From positions 10,071-74,070 of the forward strand of contig FR890577.1 of assembly GCA_000435075.1 (NCBI GenBank): 64,000 nt of DNA. The letters run 5' to 3'. The position numbers and the translations under genes were made by a program. This document shows, in pieces, positions 34,028 through 43,260 of the stretch; the first letter of the stretch is position 1; each line of letters starts with the position of its first letter. Under the pieces are notes generated by a model. The model saw nothing but the letters and a program-made list of their open reading frames with translations, made no database searches and had not been told where the DNA came from. This DNA is from Bacteroides sp. CAG:770 (GTDB taxonomy: Bacteria > Bacteroidota > Bacteroidia > Bacteroidales > UBA932).

Positions 34028-36100
34028 ATGGGAAACAACACAATGACAATCGACACAACAAACAGACAGCAGATGCTCGCATACGAGCTCATCGCCAACA
34101 CAAACTCTAGCTTCTTCCTCACCGGACGCGCCGGCTCAGGAAAAACAACCTTCCTGAATAACGTTCAGAAGATGGTCAAGGACAAGCAGTTCCTCACCCT
34201 AGCGCCAACCGGCGTAGCAGCCATCCTTGCAGGTGGAGATACCATCCATTCCTTCTTCGGACTCCCGATGCAGGTCTGCACTCCGGGCACGGTAGGAAAG
34301 ATGAGTCAAGCAAAGATTCTCACACTCCTCCATGCCGACACTATCATCATCGACGAGGTCTCCATGGCCCGATGTGATCTCATCGACGCCATTGATTTCA
34401 CAATGCGCTACTACATGCGCAACAACCTCTCCTTTGGTGGCAAGCAGATGGTGTTCGTCGGCGATATGTTCCAGCTTCCTCCGGTAAGCAGAGCAGCCGA
34501 CAGAGAAGTTCTCCAGGACATCTACCGCACCGATAGTTTCTTCTTCTATCAGGCAAACGCCATCAAGCGTCTCCGCCTTGTGAAGATTGAATTCGAAAAA
34601 GTGTACCGCCAGGAAGATGCAGATTTCCTCAAACTTCTGGACAATGTCCGCCTTCACAGAGTCACACCGTTCGACCTTATGAGGCTTAACACAAGGCTTC
34701 GCACCCCTTCCAAAGCCGATGGCGCAGTCATCACTCTTGCTTCACGCAATGAGACCGCAGATCATATCAACCAGAGCCGCCTTGATGCTATTGAAGCCCC
34801 AGAGTTCTCGTTTGAGGGCACGGTAGAAGGCATTTTCGACGAAAAGCGATTCCCTGTAGAAAAGACACTCCGTCTGAAGGTTGGTGCTCAGGTCATGTTC
34901 ACTCGCAACGACTCGCACCGCCGTTGGGCAAACGGAACACTTGCAACAGTCAGCGAGCTCAGTGAGAACGAGATTAAGGTCTCACTTACAACCGGAGAAA
35001 CCTATCAGGTGGATTGCTGTTCTTGGGAGTCTTTTGCCTATGATTACGACAGCGAGGCCAAGAAACTCAAGAAAGAGATTCAGGGGACCTTCACTCAGTA
35101 CCCGCTGAAACTGGCCTGGGCAATCACCATCCATAAAAGTCAAGGCACAACCTTCGACAAGATGGTCCTCGACCTCAGCAAAGGCATTTTTGCACCAGGA
35201 CAACTCTACGTTGCCCTCAGCCGTGTGAAGTCGCTTGATGGCCTCTTCCTCACAAGGAGTATCATTCATCAGTATGCACGCACCAGTCAGGAGGTTCTCA
35301 ACTTCGCCGGAGACTACAACAACCTGCAGAGAGTGACAAACGAGATCGAAAGCGGCAAAGCAGTGTATGCAGCTTTCAAGGAGAACGACTATGACACTGC
35401 AGCCGTACAGTACCTTCGCCTAATTCAAAGGAAAACAAAAGAAGGCGACATCGCAGAGGCAATGCATCAGGCCAAGCGCTTGATGAGCACGATGATCTCG
35501 GACGAGGCTCTATTTGGAGCAATAAAGGGTGTCCCGGAAACACTCACAGCGTCCCGCAGTTGGGACGAAGAGTTCCTTGTGGCCCTCCTTGCGCTCTACA
35601 GCGGTGACTACGAACTCACCGTCGATTGCTGCAACGACTTGCTCATCCGTCAACCTTGTGCAGATGTCCTCTTTATCAAGGCAAGAGCGCTTGCGATGCT
35701 CGGACGCGACATGGAGGCAGACAAGGTCAACGTCACATTGGCCGACTTCTTTGACATGTCGACTCCGGATGCCAAGGTACTCTACGAGATTGCTATGCTC
35801 AACGACAGAATCGGCGACCCTTGCCTAGACTACATGAAAAGTCTTGTCGATATTCGTCCGAAATATGACCGAGGCATTATCGCAATGAGAAACCTTCTAA
35901 GTCATGCAGACATCAAGGTCGAAACAGATCCCGACAAGGAAAACGAGCTTGTTGATGCCTTCAACTCAGACATGTCTGATGAAGATTTCGAACAGAAGCT
36001 GAAAATGGCCCGCAAGGACGCAGCCAAGAGCGTTACAGACCTTGTAAACCGCATCAGAAGTATGTCGTTTAATCAAGATTCCGAACTGGAAAATGCCTAA
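34028..36100 (+). CDS. PIF1-like superfamily 1 helicase with a C-terminal TPR-like extension
   Basis: The 690-residue protein has a PIF1-type helicase core: GRAGSGKT (33-40), TGVAA, the GDTIHSFF segment, the Walker B DEVSMAR (about 109), GDMFQLPP, and the late motif HKSQGTTF (about 367), followed by YVALSRV. PIF1 helicases unwind G-quadruplexes and forked DNA. Residues about 430-690 look like TPR-type helices (several ALYSGDY, KARALAML pairs) that may recruit partners. Shared with plasmids and phages, such helicases often serve mobile elements. It closes the PIF1 unit with the paralogue pair upstream. Confidence 0.85.
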   Translation: MGNNTMTIDTTNRQQMLAYELIANTNSSFFLTGRAGSGKTTFLNNVQKMVKDKQFLTLAPTGVAAILAGGDTIHSFFGLPMQVCTPGTVGKMSQAKILTLLHADTIIIDEVSMARCDLIDAIDFTMRYYMRNNLSFGGKQMVFVGDMFQLPPVSRAADREVLQDIYRTDSFFFYQANAIKRLRLVKIEFEKVYRQEDADFLKLLDNVRLHRVTPFDLMRLNTRLRTPSKADGAVITLASRNETADHINQSRLDAIEAPEFSFEGTVEGIFDEKRFPVEKTLRLKVGAQVMFTRNDSHRRWANGTLATVSELSENEIKVSLTTGETYQVDCCSWESFAYDYDSEAKKLKKEIQGTFTQYPLKLAWAITIHKSQGTTFDKMVLDLSKGIFAPGQLYVALSRVKSLDGLFLTRSIIHQYARTSQEVLNFAGDYNNLQRVTNEIESGKAVYAAFKENDYDTAAVQYLRLIQRKTKEGDIAEAMHQAKRLMSTMISDEALFGAIKGVPETLTASRSWDEEFLVALLALYSGDYELTVDCCNDLLIRQPCADVLFIKARALAMLGRDMEADKVNVTLADFFDMSTPDAKVLYEIAMLNDRIGDPCLDYMKSLVDIRPKYDRGIIAMRNLLSHADIKVETDPDKENELVDAFNSDMSDEDFEQKLKMARKDAAKSVTDLVNRIRSMSFNQDSELENA

Positions 36101-36563
36101 GTCTTCCAGGTTCTACGCTCCCCAGACTCGCAACAGACAAAACAAGAACAAACACAAAACTGCCCATGACAGAAGAACAGAAAACGCAGACACAGACAAA
36201 TCAGGAACAAGGAGAACATACAACTGCGCTCGTACCGGGTGCTACAGAGGTCAGCCCAATCTCGATGTAAAGGGCTTTAACATCAAGCCATTGATGTATG
36301 TCTGCGAGGCCGTAAGACGTGTCTTCCCCTCCAAACAGAAACTCACGCTTGACCAAATCAAGCGTTTCATCAGAACGGAAGGATTCTTCCCTGTGAGCAT
36401 CAACCACGCGGGGAAGGTCGTCCTCACCAGCGGACAGGGGATGAGCTCAATGAAAATGGCTCATCCCGTTTGCGAAATCGTCTTTCCGAATGGCGTGACT
36501 ATCCGCCTGTCCAGAGAGATCTCCGCGCAGACGCTCAGCCTGATGATTACGATAGGGCGATAG
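36093..36563 (+). CDS. Composite reading frame: downstream island gene joined to an IS66 TnpA-like end
   Basis: A 156-codon frame starts 8 bp inside the helicase gene, but its first 55 codons look like out-of-frame sequence. In another frame the ATG at 36166 gives a plausible Gln/Thr-rich start (MTEEQKTQTQTNQEQGEHTT) that stops at 36270. The middle part (from about 36270, FNIKPLMYVCEAVRRVF) reads like real protein. The last 35 codons (EIVFPNGVTIRLSREI) resemble the end of IS66-family TnpA, and an IS66 TnpB start follows 3 bp later. The frame is therefore probably a broken island gene fused to an IS66 fragment, with a frameshift near 36250. Function cannot be stated. Confidence 0.35.
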   Translation: MPKSSRFYAPQTRNRQNKNKHKTAHDRRTENADTDKSGTRRTYNCARTGCYRGQPNLDVKGFNIKPLMYVCEAVRRVFPSKQKLTLDQIKRFIRTEGFFPVSINHAGKVVLTSGQGMSSMKMAHPVCEIVFPNGVTIRLSREISAQTLSLMITIGR

Positions 36564-36566
36564 CGG

Positions 36567-36656
36567 ATGTTTAGCCTGACAGACACCAACAGGTTCTTCT
36601 TGTATCCGCATCCAACGGAAATGTGCAAGAGTTTCTACACGCAGAGCAGCATCTAG
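36567..36656 (+). pseudogene. tnpB: Remnant of IS66-family tnpB (29 codons)
   Basis: The frame from 36567 encodes MFSLTDTNRFFLYPHPTEM followed by CKSFYTQSSI before TAG. The start matches the conserved beginning of IS66 TnpB (MFxLTDxNRFFLYPHPTDMRKSF). The rest of the gene and tnpC are missing. It is too short to work and marks an old insertion at the right end of the island. Confidence 0.75.
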
Positions 36657-36710
36657 TTCATTAAGCGTGTCACAGATCAATAGTATCTTTTATTTTTGAC
36701 TAGAAAAGAT

Positions 36711-36718
36711 TATCTTTG
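36711..36718 (+). promoter_or_regulatory. -7 element upstream of the AAA/PD-(D/E)XK gene
   Basis: TATCTTTG is a perfect TAnnTTTG, 57 bp before the ATG at 36775. The nearest TTG upstream (36696-36698) is too close, so the -33 element is uncertain. Confidence 0.4.
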
Positions 36719-36774
36719 TATAATCTGGACAGACGGTTTCTGACCGGACAGAATATAATTATGGAGGACGGAAT

Positions 36775-38313
36775 ATGTTGTACCCGATAGGAATACAGAG
36801 TTTTGAAAAGATTCGCACCGGAGGATTTGTTTATGTAGATAAAACAGCCTTGATTTATAGGCTGGCAGCCTCTGGGCAGTATTATTTTCTAAGTCGTCCG
36901 AGACGATTTGGAAAGAGTCTGCTCGTATCGACTATGGAGGCTTACTTCAGTGGAAGAAAAGACCTTTTCGAGGGACTTGCGATGGAGTCTCTGGAGAAGG
37001 ACTGGACGGAATATCCTGTCCTGCATCTGGATTTGACAGGAAGTCCTTATACTGAACTTTCCCAACTCAAGATCAACTTGGATCAACATCTGCGGAACTG
37101 GGAATCTCTCTACAATGTGACTGTCGTACCGGAGGACTTGTCGTCAAGATTTAAGAATATTATCGATGCCGCATACCGGAAGACCGGCCAGAAAGTCGTC
37201 ATCCTAATTGATGAATATGAAAAACCAATAATCGACAACATTGACAATCCTGAACTTATGGAGCAGTTCAGGCGCGAGCTTCAGGGATTCTACAGCGTCA
37301 TAAAGGGTAAGGACAATGCCATCAGATTCGCATTCCTGACGGGAGTGACCAAGCTTGGTAAAATGAGCATTTTCAGCGGCCTTAACAATCTGAATGACAT
37401 ATCGATGGATGCAAGATATGCTGATATCTGCGGAATAACGGAGCAGGAATTGAAGTCATATTTCGGTGAAAGCGTAAAGACTCTGGCTGAGATGAACGGA
37501 CTTTCGGAAGAAGATTGCTACAAGAAATTGGCATCAATGTATGATGGGTATCATTTCCATTATAGATCACCTGGCATATACAACCCGTTCAGTCTTCTCA
37601 ACACATTTAACGCCAATGAGTTCCGGATGTACTGGTTCGAGACTGGGACGCCGACATTTCTGGTGAGATACCTGAAGCAGGGGAATTATAATCTGGACAA
37701 TATCGCGAAAAACGATGTTTCGGTGGAAACTCTGACAGGAGCGAACTATGTGAGCCCCGCTCCGATAACATTGATGTACCAGGCGGGATATCTGACGATA
37801 AAGGATTATGACCAGAGATTCAATACGTATAATCTTGACTACCCTAACGAAGAGGTGAAGAGCGGATTCCTGAATTCGTTAAGTCATCTTTATGCTCCGG
37901 CATTGGCAGGCGGCGAACTGTCTGTCTATCAATTTATACGCGACATTGAAAAGGGCAATACCAAGTCATTCATGGACCGTCTCACTGCATTTTTCGCAGG
38001 AAACAGTTACATGATTCAGGGCGACCTGGAGCTGTACTTCCAGAATGTGATGTCGATAATGCTAAAAATGATGGGGCTCTATGTCAAGACCGAATACCAG
38101 ACATCCAACGGCAGGATTGACATTGTCTTCGATACCGACAGGTATGTCTATATCATTGAACTGAAGCGAGATGAATCCGCCGAAGTTGCACTGAGACAAA
38201 TCGAGGAGAAGGGTTATGACAAACCGTTCCTCGCCAGCGGCAAGCATATAATCAAACTCGGCATCAATTTCTCGTCCGAAACCAAAACCATTGACGACTG
38301 GGCTGAGGCGTGA
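36775..38313 (+). CDS. AAA-ATPase-like / PD-(D/E)XK nuclease fusion protein
   Basis: The 512-residue protein has the N-terminal AAA-like part of the PF09820 type: GGFVYVDKTALIYRL, RPRRFGKS as an unusual P-loop, and LIDEYEKPI as Walker B (about 148). The C-terminal 90 residues are a PD-(D/E)XK-like domain (PDDEXK_9 type) with GRIDIVFDTDRYVYIIELK, giving the D...ExK signature. Such proteins occur in many copies in Bacteroidales genomes and are often near mobile elements. Their function is not established. The CATTGAC motif is present again within this gene (about 37.24 and 38.29 kb), so it belongs to the backbone side of the boundary. Confidence 0.88.
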   Translation: MLYPIGIQSFEKIRTGGFVYVDKTALIYRLAASGQYYFLSRPRRFGKSLLVSTMEAYFSGRKDLFEGLAMESLEKDWTEYPVLHLDLTGSPYTELSQLKINLDQHLRNWESLYNVTVVPEDLSSRFKNIIDAAYRKTGQKVVILIDEYEKPIIDNIDNPELMEQFRRELQGFYSVIKGKDNAIRFAFLTGVTKLGKMSIFSGLNNLNDISMDARYADICGITEQELKSYFGESVKTLAEMNGLSEEDCYKKLASMYDGYHFHYRSPGIYNPFSLLNTFNANEFRMYWFETGTPTFLVRYLKQGNYNLDNIAKNDVSVETLTGANYVSPAPITLMYQAGYLTIKDYDQRFNTYNLDYPNEEVKSGFLNSLSHLYAPALAGGELSVYQFIRDIEKGNTKSFMDRLTAFFAGNSYMIQGDLELYFQNVMSIMLKMMGLYVKTEYQTSNGRIDIVFDTDRYVYIIELKRDESAEVALRQIEEKGYDKPFLASGKHIIKLGINFSSETKTIDDWAEA

Positions 38314-38584
38314 CGACAATTAGCTGATACTGACAAAGCATCACACAGATTCGCGCAGACAGTTCACGGTCCAGAATCATTTTCCTTCCGGCATTCATGA
38401 GCCTCTCCGCTTCTGAGAGCGCAAGTTTCGTATTGCCATCGGTCAGCCAATCATCATCAGTATAGAGATGATATTGCGTCAATGTCTGCAAATTCACCTA
38501 AAGAATGCATAGCGGGCACAATAAAAGCACTTCCCGCAAACTCAATCCGCAAGAAGTGCAATCAAATTACTGATATACTCCAGG
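38314..38584. other. Gap between convergent genes with one doubtful small frame
   Basis: A 77-codon minus-strand frame (38264-38497) starts in this gap and ends inside the AAA/PD-(D/E)XK gene. Part of it (LSEAERLMNAGRKMILDREL) looks protein-like, but it overlaps a real gene and has no promoter. It may be a remnant. Nothing else is seen here. Confidence 0.3.
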
Positions 38585-40012
38585 CTACTGTCTTACCGCA
38601 GTCAGAATAACCTCTGACAGAGTAGGATGCGCATGGATGATATGTGCCAGTGATTCAGCCGTAGCTTTGAAATTCATCAGAGCGGCAATCTCCTGAACGA
38701 TGTCAGCAGAATGGGCTCCGAAGATATGGCAGCCGAGAATCTGGCGATCCTTGATTTCGACACCTGCAGCATCTTTCTGATCACCATCAGCGACAACGAC
38801 CTTGCAATATCCGTCAGGCTCACCCATCGAAATCGCCTTTCCGTTGGCCCTGTAGAAAGACTTGTGACACTTGACAGCAATGCCTTCCGCTTTGCAGTCA
38901 TCCTCAGTACGTCCCACTACTGCAGCTTCCGGTACAGTAAACACAGCAGCAGGAACGATGTCCAGACGGATACCGTCAGCCAAAGGACAAGCAGGAACAT
39001 TGACCGCCGCCTCTTCTAGTATGGTATTCAATGCCCTCTCACCTTCGAATGTCGCAACGTGAGCCAGCATCATACCGCCACGCACGTCTCCGATAGCAAA
39101 GATATTCGGAACAGAAGTCCTCATATTAGCATCCGTCACGATTCCCTTAGGAGAGAATTCGATGCCGACATCGGCAAGATTCAGCGTCGAAACGGCAGGT
39201 CTGCGTCCTACAGCCATAAGAACCTTGTCCGCGTCCACAACGAACTCCTTGTCCTTCTTCATGTATTTGACCTGAAGAGAAGCACCATTTTCAATGATAG
39301 CCTGTACCTGGGCAGCAGTCTCGATAGTCATTCCGCGCTTTCCGAGCGACTGCTTCAGCCTCTTGGCCAAATCAGTATCGAAACGAGGAAGAATATCCTT
39401 GCAATACTCCAGAACAGTTACTTCTGAACCGAGACTGGTGAAAATCGAAGCGAACTCAAGTCCGATGACACCTGCACCGATAACGCAAAGACGCTTAGGA
39501 ATTTCTGTCAATGTAAGGATTTCCCTTGAAGTCAGGACGCCTTTCGCATCGCATCCCGGAATCGGCAAACTTGCAGATACTGAGCCTGTTGCCACGAAAA
39601 TGTAATCAGAAGCCAACTCAGCAACCTCTCCATTTTCAGCCTCGACAAGAACAGTACGAGCATCCTTGAAAGACGCCTTTCCATAGTAAAGATGAATCAA
39701 CTTGTTCTTCATGAGGAACTCGATTCCTCCCCTTAGCTGATCCACCACGGCATCCTTACGCTCGACAGCTTTCTTCATGTCGAATCCGGGATTGAAGCCC
39801 TCCGGCATTGACACACCGAACTCCCCTGCCCTGCGGATATCCTCATACACTTCCGCTGCGCGGCAGAGTGCTTTCGTCGGGATACAGCCTTCATTGAGGC
39901 AAGTACCGCCGAGAGGTCCGAAAGACACAAGATTAACTTCAATTCCTTTCGCGGCAGCCGCAACCGCAGTCTCATAACCGCCTGGTCCGGCACCGATAAT
40001 TGTCAACGTCAT
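38585..40012 (-). CDS. lpdA: Dihydrolipoyl dehydrogenase (E3/L-protein)
   Basis: The 475-residue flavoenzyme has the FAD loop GAGPGG (7-12), the redox pair in GGTCLNEGCIPTK (Cys38, Cys43), an NAD-binding segment GAGVIGLEFASIF, and the C-terminal HAHPTLSE with the catalytic His. Its length is normal. It reoxidises the lipoyl group of GcvH. Being the last gene of the gcv operon (12 bp after gcvPB) suggests it is the dedicated E3 of glycine cleavage, although it may also serve other complexes. Confidence 0.95.
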   Translation of the reverse strand: MTLTIIGAGPGGYETAVAAAAKGIEVNLVSFGPLGGTCLNEGCIPTKALCRAAEVYEDIRRAGEFGVSMPEGFNPGFDMKKAVERKDAVVDQLRGGIEFLMKNKLIHLYYGKASFKDARTVLVEAENGEVAELASDYIFVATGSVSASLPIPGCDAKGVLTSREILTLTEIPKRLCVIGAGVIGLEFASIFTSLGSEVTVLEYCKDILPRFDTDLAKRLKQSLGKRGMTIETAAQVQAIIENGASLQVKYMKKDKEFVVDADKVLMAVGRRPAVSTLNLADVGIEFSPKGIVTDANMRTSVPNIFAIGDVRGGMMLAHVATFEGERALNTILEEAAVNVPACPLADGIRLDIVPAAVFTVPEAAVVGRTEDDCKAEGIAVKCHKSFYRANGKAISMGEPDGYCKVVVADGDQKDAAGVEIKDRQILGCHIFGAHSADIVQEIAALMNFKATAESLAHIIHAHPTLSEVILTAVRQ

Positions 40013-40024
40013 AGCAAAAAACCT

Positions 40025-41515
40025 TTATGCGTCCCAGTATTTCAATATTGGCTGACGTGCCGCACGGGTCTCATCAGGACGTGAAATAGGAGTATTGTGA
40101 GGAGCAGTCTTGAGGACTGAAGGATCCTCGGCAGCCTCCGCAGCAATCTTGTGCATCACGTCAATGAATGAATCTATCGTCTCCAGAGACTCTGTCTCAG
40201 TAGGCTCGATCATGATAGCCTGATGGAACAGAAGCGGGAAGTAGATTGTAGGAGCATGGAAGCCGAAATCCAAGAGTCTCTTGGCGACATCCAATGTAGT
40301 AGCTCCATGTATCTCCTCACAGCCCTCTGAAGCAGGACGTGAACCGTCATTGATTAGACCGTCGAATACGAACTCGTGCTTGCAGACAGATGGGATAGGC
40401 AGTTTGTAGCTGTCTTTCAGGCACTCCTTGATGTAGTTTGCCGAAATAGTAGCGAAACGTCCTGCCATGCGGAGATTCTGACGGCCGAGCATAAGGATAT
40501 ATGCATAAGCGCGCAGAATGACACCGAAGTTACCCATGAATGCTGAAACCTGGCCCGCGCTCTCAGGACAATCCTTTGCAGTATTTATGCTGAATACGCC
40601 ATCTTCACCCTTGACAACATGAGGTACAGGAAGATATGGTATGAGTCTCTCAGCAACTCCGACAGGACCTGAACCAGGACCGCCGCCACCATGAGGTGTC
40701 GAGAATGTCTTATGAAGATTCAAGTGCATGATATCGAAGCCCATGTCTCCAGGACGAACAACTCCGAGAAGCGGGTTCATATTGGCTCCGTCATAATAGA
40801 GGAGACCGCCGCATCCGTGGACGAGGTCCGCAATCTGACCGATTTCCTTCTCGAAAAGACCGAGAGTATTAGGGTTGGTCATCATGATACCTGCGATATC
40901 ATCACCGAGAAGCGGTTTGAGGTCAGCGACATCCACGAGACCGTCCGCCTTGGACTTCACGACAACGACATCGAGACCGCAGACTGCAGCACTTGCAGGG
41001 TTCGTACCATGAGCACTGTCAGGAACAATCACCTTCGTACGTTTTGTATCTCCACGAAGCAAGTGATACTGCCTCATGATCATAAGACCTGTCAACTCGC
41101 CATGGGCTCCTGCACAAGGGTCAAATGTAAAGCCTGACATTCCGGTAATTGCGGAAAGCGACCTCTCCATATTATAATACACCTCGAGCGCGCCCTGAAC
41201 TGTAGATGCAGGCTGGAGCGGATGCAATCCGAGGAAACCGGGCATTGCAGCTACTTCCTCATTGATCTTAGGATTATATTTCATGGTGCAGCTTCCCAGA
41301 GGATAGAATCCTGTATCAACACCGAAGTTCATCTGAGAAAGGTTCGTATAATGACGCACCACATCGACCTCACTCACCTGAGGGAGTGGAAGTTCTGACT
41401 TGCGGGACAATGCCTCCGGCATATTCCACATGCCGGCCATTTCATTTTCCGGAAGCGAATAGCCTGAACGTCCAGGCTTGGAAAGTTCGAAAACTAATTT
41501 ATCGTAATACTTCAT
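40025..41515 (-). CDS. gcvPB: Glycine dehydrogenase (decarboxylating), subunit 2
   Basis: The 496-residue protein is the C-terminal half of the P-protein: [24 protein letters not shown], and the PLP-binding [16 protein letters not shown] with Lys269. The enzyme is split into two subunits, as in many thermophiles and Bacillus, while other bacteria have one long GcvP. It pairs with GcvPA, encoded 14 bp upstream. Together they decarboxylate glycine and load the aminomethyl group on lipoyl-GcvH. Confidence 0.95.
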   Translation of the reverse strand: MKYYDKLVFELSKPGRSGYSLPENEMAGMWNMPEALSRKSELPLPQVSEVDVVRHYTNLSQMNFGVDTGFYPLGSCTMKYNPKINEEVAAMPGFLGLHPLQPASTVQGALEVYYNMERSLSAITGMSGFTFDPCAGAHGELTGLMIMRQYHLLRGDTKRTKVIVPDSAHGTNPASAAVCGLDVVVVKSKADGLVDVADLKPLLGDDIAGIMMTNPNTLGLFEKEIGQIADLVHGCGGLLYYDGANMNPLLGVVRPGDMGFDIMHLNLHKTFSTPHGGGGPGSGPVGVAERLIPYLPVPHVVKGEDGVFSINTAKDCPESAGQVSAFMGNFGVILRAYAYILMLGRQNLRMAGRFATISANYIKECLKDSYKLPIPSVCKHEFVFDGLINDGSRPASEGCEEIHGATTLDVAKRLLDFGFHAPTIYFPLLFHQAIMIEPTETESLETIDSFIDVMHKIAAEAAEDPSVLKTAPHNTPISRPDETRAARQPILKYWDA

Positions 41516-41529
41516 ACTCTTACCGAATT

Positions 41530-42855
41530 TTATAAAGCCTCGACTGCTGCAACAAGTGCGTCAATATCAGCTTTCGATCTCTTTTCCGTTACACAGAAAC
41601 TTACATAGCCCTCTTCAGTCTCAAGAGCACCGAACATACCTGCATCCAGAAGCGCATTCTGCAGTTTCTCTACAGGAACGAGCGGTTTGAGGACAAATTC
41701 CTTCAGGAACGGTACCGTGAACACTTCCTCGAACTTGCCTGTAGCAAGAAGCCTGTCGTGGAGATAATGTGCACCACAAGCAGACAATTCATTGACCTTA
41801 CGCAGGCCCTCAGATCCCATAAGAGACATATATATGGTGACATACAACGCCATCAGGCTCTGGTTAGAGCAGATGTTGCTGGTTGCCTTCTCTCTACGGA
41901 TGTGCTGCTCACGTGCCTGAAGTGTAAGCACGAAACAACGTCTGCCCTCAGAATCCTCGGTCTGACCTACGATTCTGCCAGGCATCTTGCGGACATAATC
42001 CTTGTTGCAAGCCATGAAACCCACATAAGGACCGCCATAGCAAAGCGGAATGCCAAGAGGCTGTCCGTCACCGACGGCAACATCGAATCCCCACTCACCA
42101 GGAGTCTTTACCACTGCCAATGCTGAAGGGTCGCAATACTCGACTGCAATACCTTTGGCAGCATGGACGGCATCAGCGAAACCTGTCAAATCCTCAATGA
42201 TACCGAAGCGGTTCAATGCAGGAACAATGATACCAGCGACGTCTCCTGCCTCGAGTTCCTTGTTCAATGCCTCTAGCGAAGTCTGTCCATCTTTCTGTGC
42301 GATATATCCGAGCTGGATGCCATGATACTTCGCATAAGTCTCCACAACACTCTTCACATTAGGAAGAAGAGTATCGGAAAGAAGCACCCTGTTCTTGCGC
42401 TTAGCACAAGAGACAGCCATCTTCATGGCCTCAGCGGCAGCTGTAGGACCGTCATACATCGAAGCATTGGCAATGTCCATTCCTGTCAATGCACAGATCA
42501 TGCTCTGATATTCGAAGATATACCTCAATGTTCCCTGAGAAATCTCAGCCTGATACGGAGTATATGCAGTAAGGAACTCTGAACGGGAACAGATATAAGG
42601 TACAACTGAAGGAGTATAATGGTCGTAGGCACCTGCGCCGGCGAACACTTTCAGTTTGGCATCCTTGCTGTCAAGGTCAGCGAAGAAATCTCTGACCTGC
42701 TGCTCAGACATGGCATCAGGAAGGTCATATTCCTTCCTGTAAATAAATTTTTCTGGAACATCAGCATAGAGGTCGTCCAAGGACGATACCCCTATGCGGT
42801 CCAGCATCAATTTTATATCATCCTCAGTATGAGGAAAATACGAAAATGCGCCCAT
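41530..42855 (-). CDS. gcvPA: Glycine dehydrogenase (decarboxylating), subunit 1
   Basis: The 441-residue protein has the P-protein N-terminal signatures: [37 protein letters not shown], and the later GGPYVGFMA and [18 protein letters not shown]. It lacks the PLP lysine, which is on subunit 2. It lies 7 bp after gcvH and 14 bp before gcvPB. The length matches the split form, so this is not a truncation. Confidence 0.95.
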   Translation of the reverse strand: MGAFSYFPHTEDDIKLMLDRIGVSSLDDLYADVPEKFIYRKEYDLPDAMSEQQVRDFFADLDSKDAKLKVFAGAGAYDHYTPSVVPYICSRSEFLTAYTPYQAEISQGTLRYIFEYQSMICALTGMDIANASMYDGPTAAAEAMKMAVSCAKRKNRVLLSDTLLPNVKSVVETYAKYHGIQLGYIAQKDGQTSLEALNKELEAGDVAGIIVPALNRFGIIEDLTGFADAVHAAKGIAVEYCDPSALAVVKTPGEWGFDVAVGDGQPLGIPLCYGGPYVGFMACNKDYVRKMPGRIVGQTEDSEGRRCFVLTLQAREQHIRREKATSNICSNQSLMALYVTIYMSLMGSEGLRKVNELSACGAHYLHDRLLATGKFEEVFTVPFLKEFVLKPLVPVEKLQNALLDAGMFGALETEEGYVSFCVTEKRSKADIDALVAAVEAL

Positions 42856-42862
42856 ATTCAGA

Positions 42863-43243
42863 CTATTTCTCGGTCATTGCTTTGTAACCCTCAGCGTCCA
42901 TGAGTTCATCCAATTCTGAAGGATCGCTCATCTTGACCTTGATAATCCAGTTTGTATAAGGGTCGGAGTTGATAAGCTCAGGCTGGTCCTCGAGTTCATC
43001 ATTACGCTCTACTACAGTTCCTGTAACAGGGCATACGAGGTCACTTGAAGCCTTTACGCTCTCGAGTGCTCCGAACTCCTCGTCCTTTGCAACCTCATCA
43101 TCAACATCAGGCATATCAACATAAGTGATGTCACCCATTTCGCTCTGTGCGAAGTCTGTTACACCGATGGTTGCAACATCACCTTCAACTTTTACCCACT
43201 CGTGTGTCTCGCTATATTTGAGACCTTCAATTAATTTGCTCAT
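42863..43243 (-). CDS. gcvH: Glycine cleavage system H protein
   Basis: The 126-residue protein has the family core HEWVKVE, GVTDFAQSEMGDI and the lipoylation site LESVKASSD with Lys64. The size and motif are complete. It carries the aminomethyl group between P-, T- and L-proteins. Lipoate is probably attached by the ligase encoded just upstream of gcvT, at 44424-45467. Confidence 0.95.
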   Translation of the reverse strand: MSKLIEGLKYSETHEWVKVEGDVATIGVTDFAQSEMGDITYVDMPDVDDEVAKDEEFGALESVKASSDLVCPVTGTVVERNDELEDQPELINSDPYTNWIIKVKMSDPSELDELMDAEGYKAMTEK

Positions 43244-43260
43244 GATTGTACGTTTTTATG

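Noticed and set aside
38264..38497. 77-codon minus-strand frame after the AAA/PD-(D/E)XK gene
   Set aside because: It overlaps the 3' end of a well-supported gene, lacks a promoter and has no recognisable family. It is noted only as a possible remnant.
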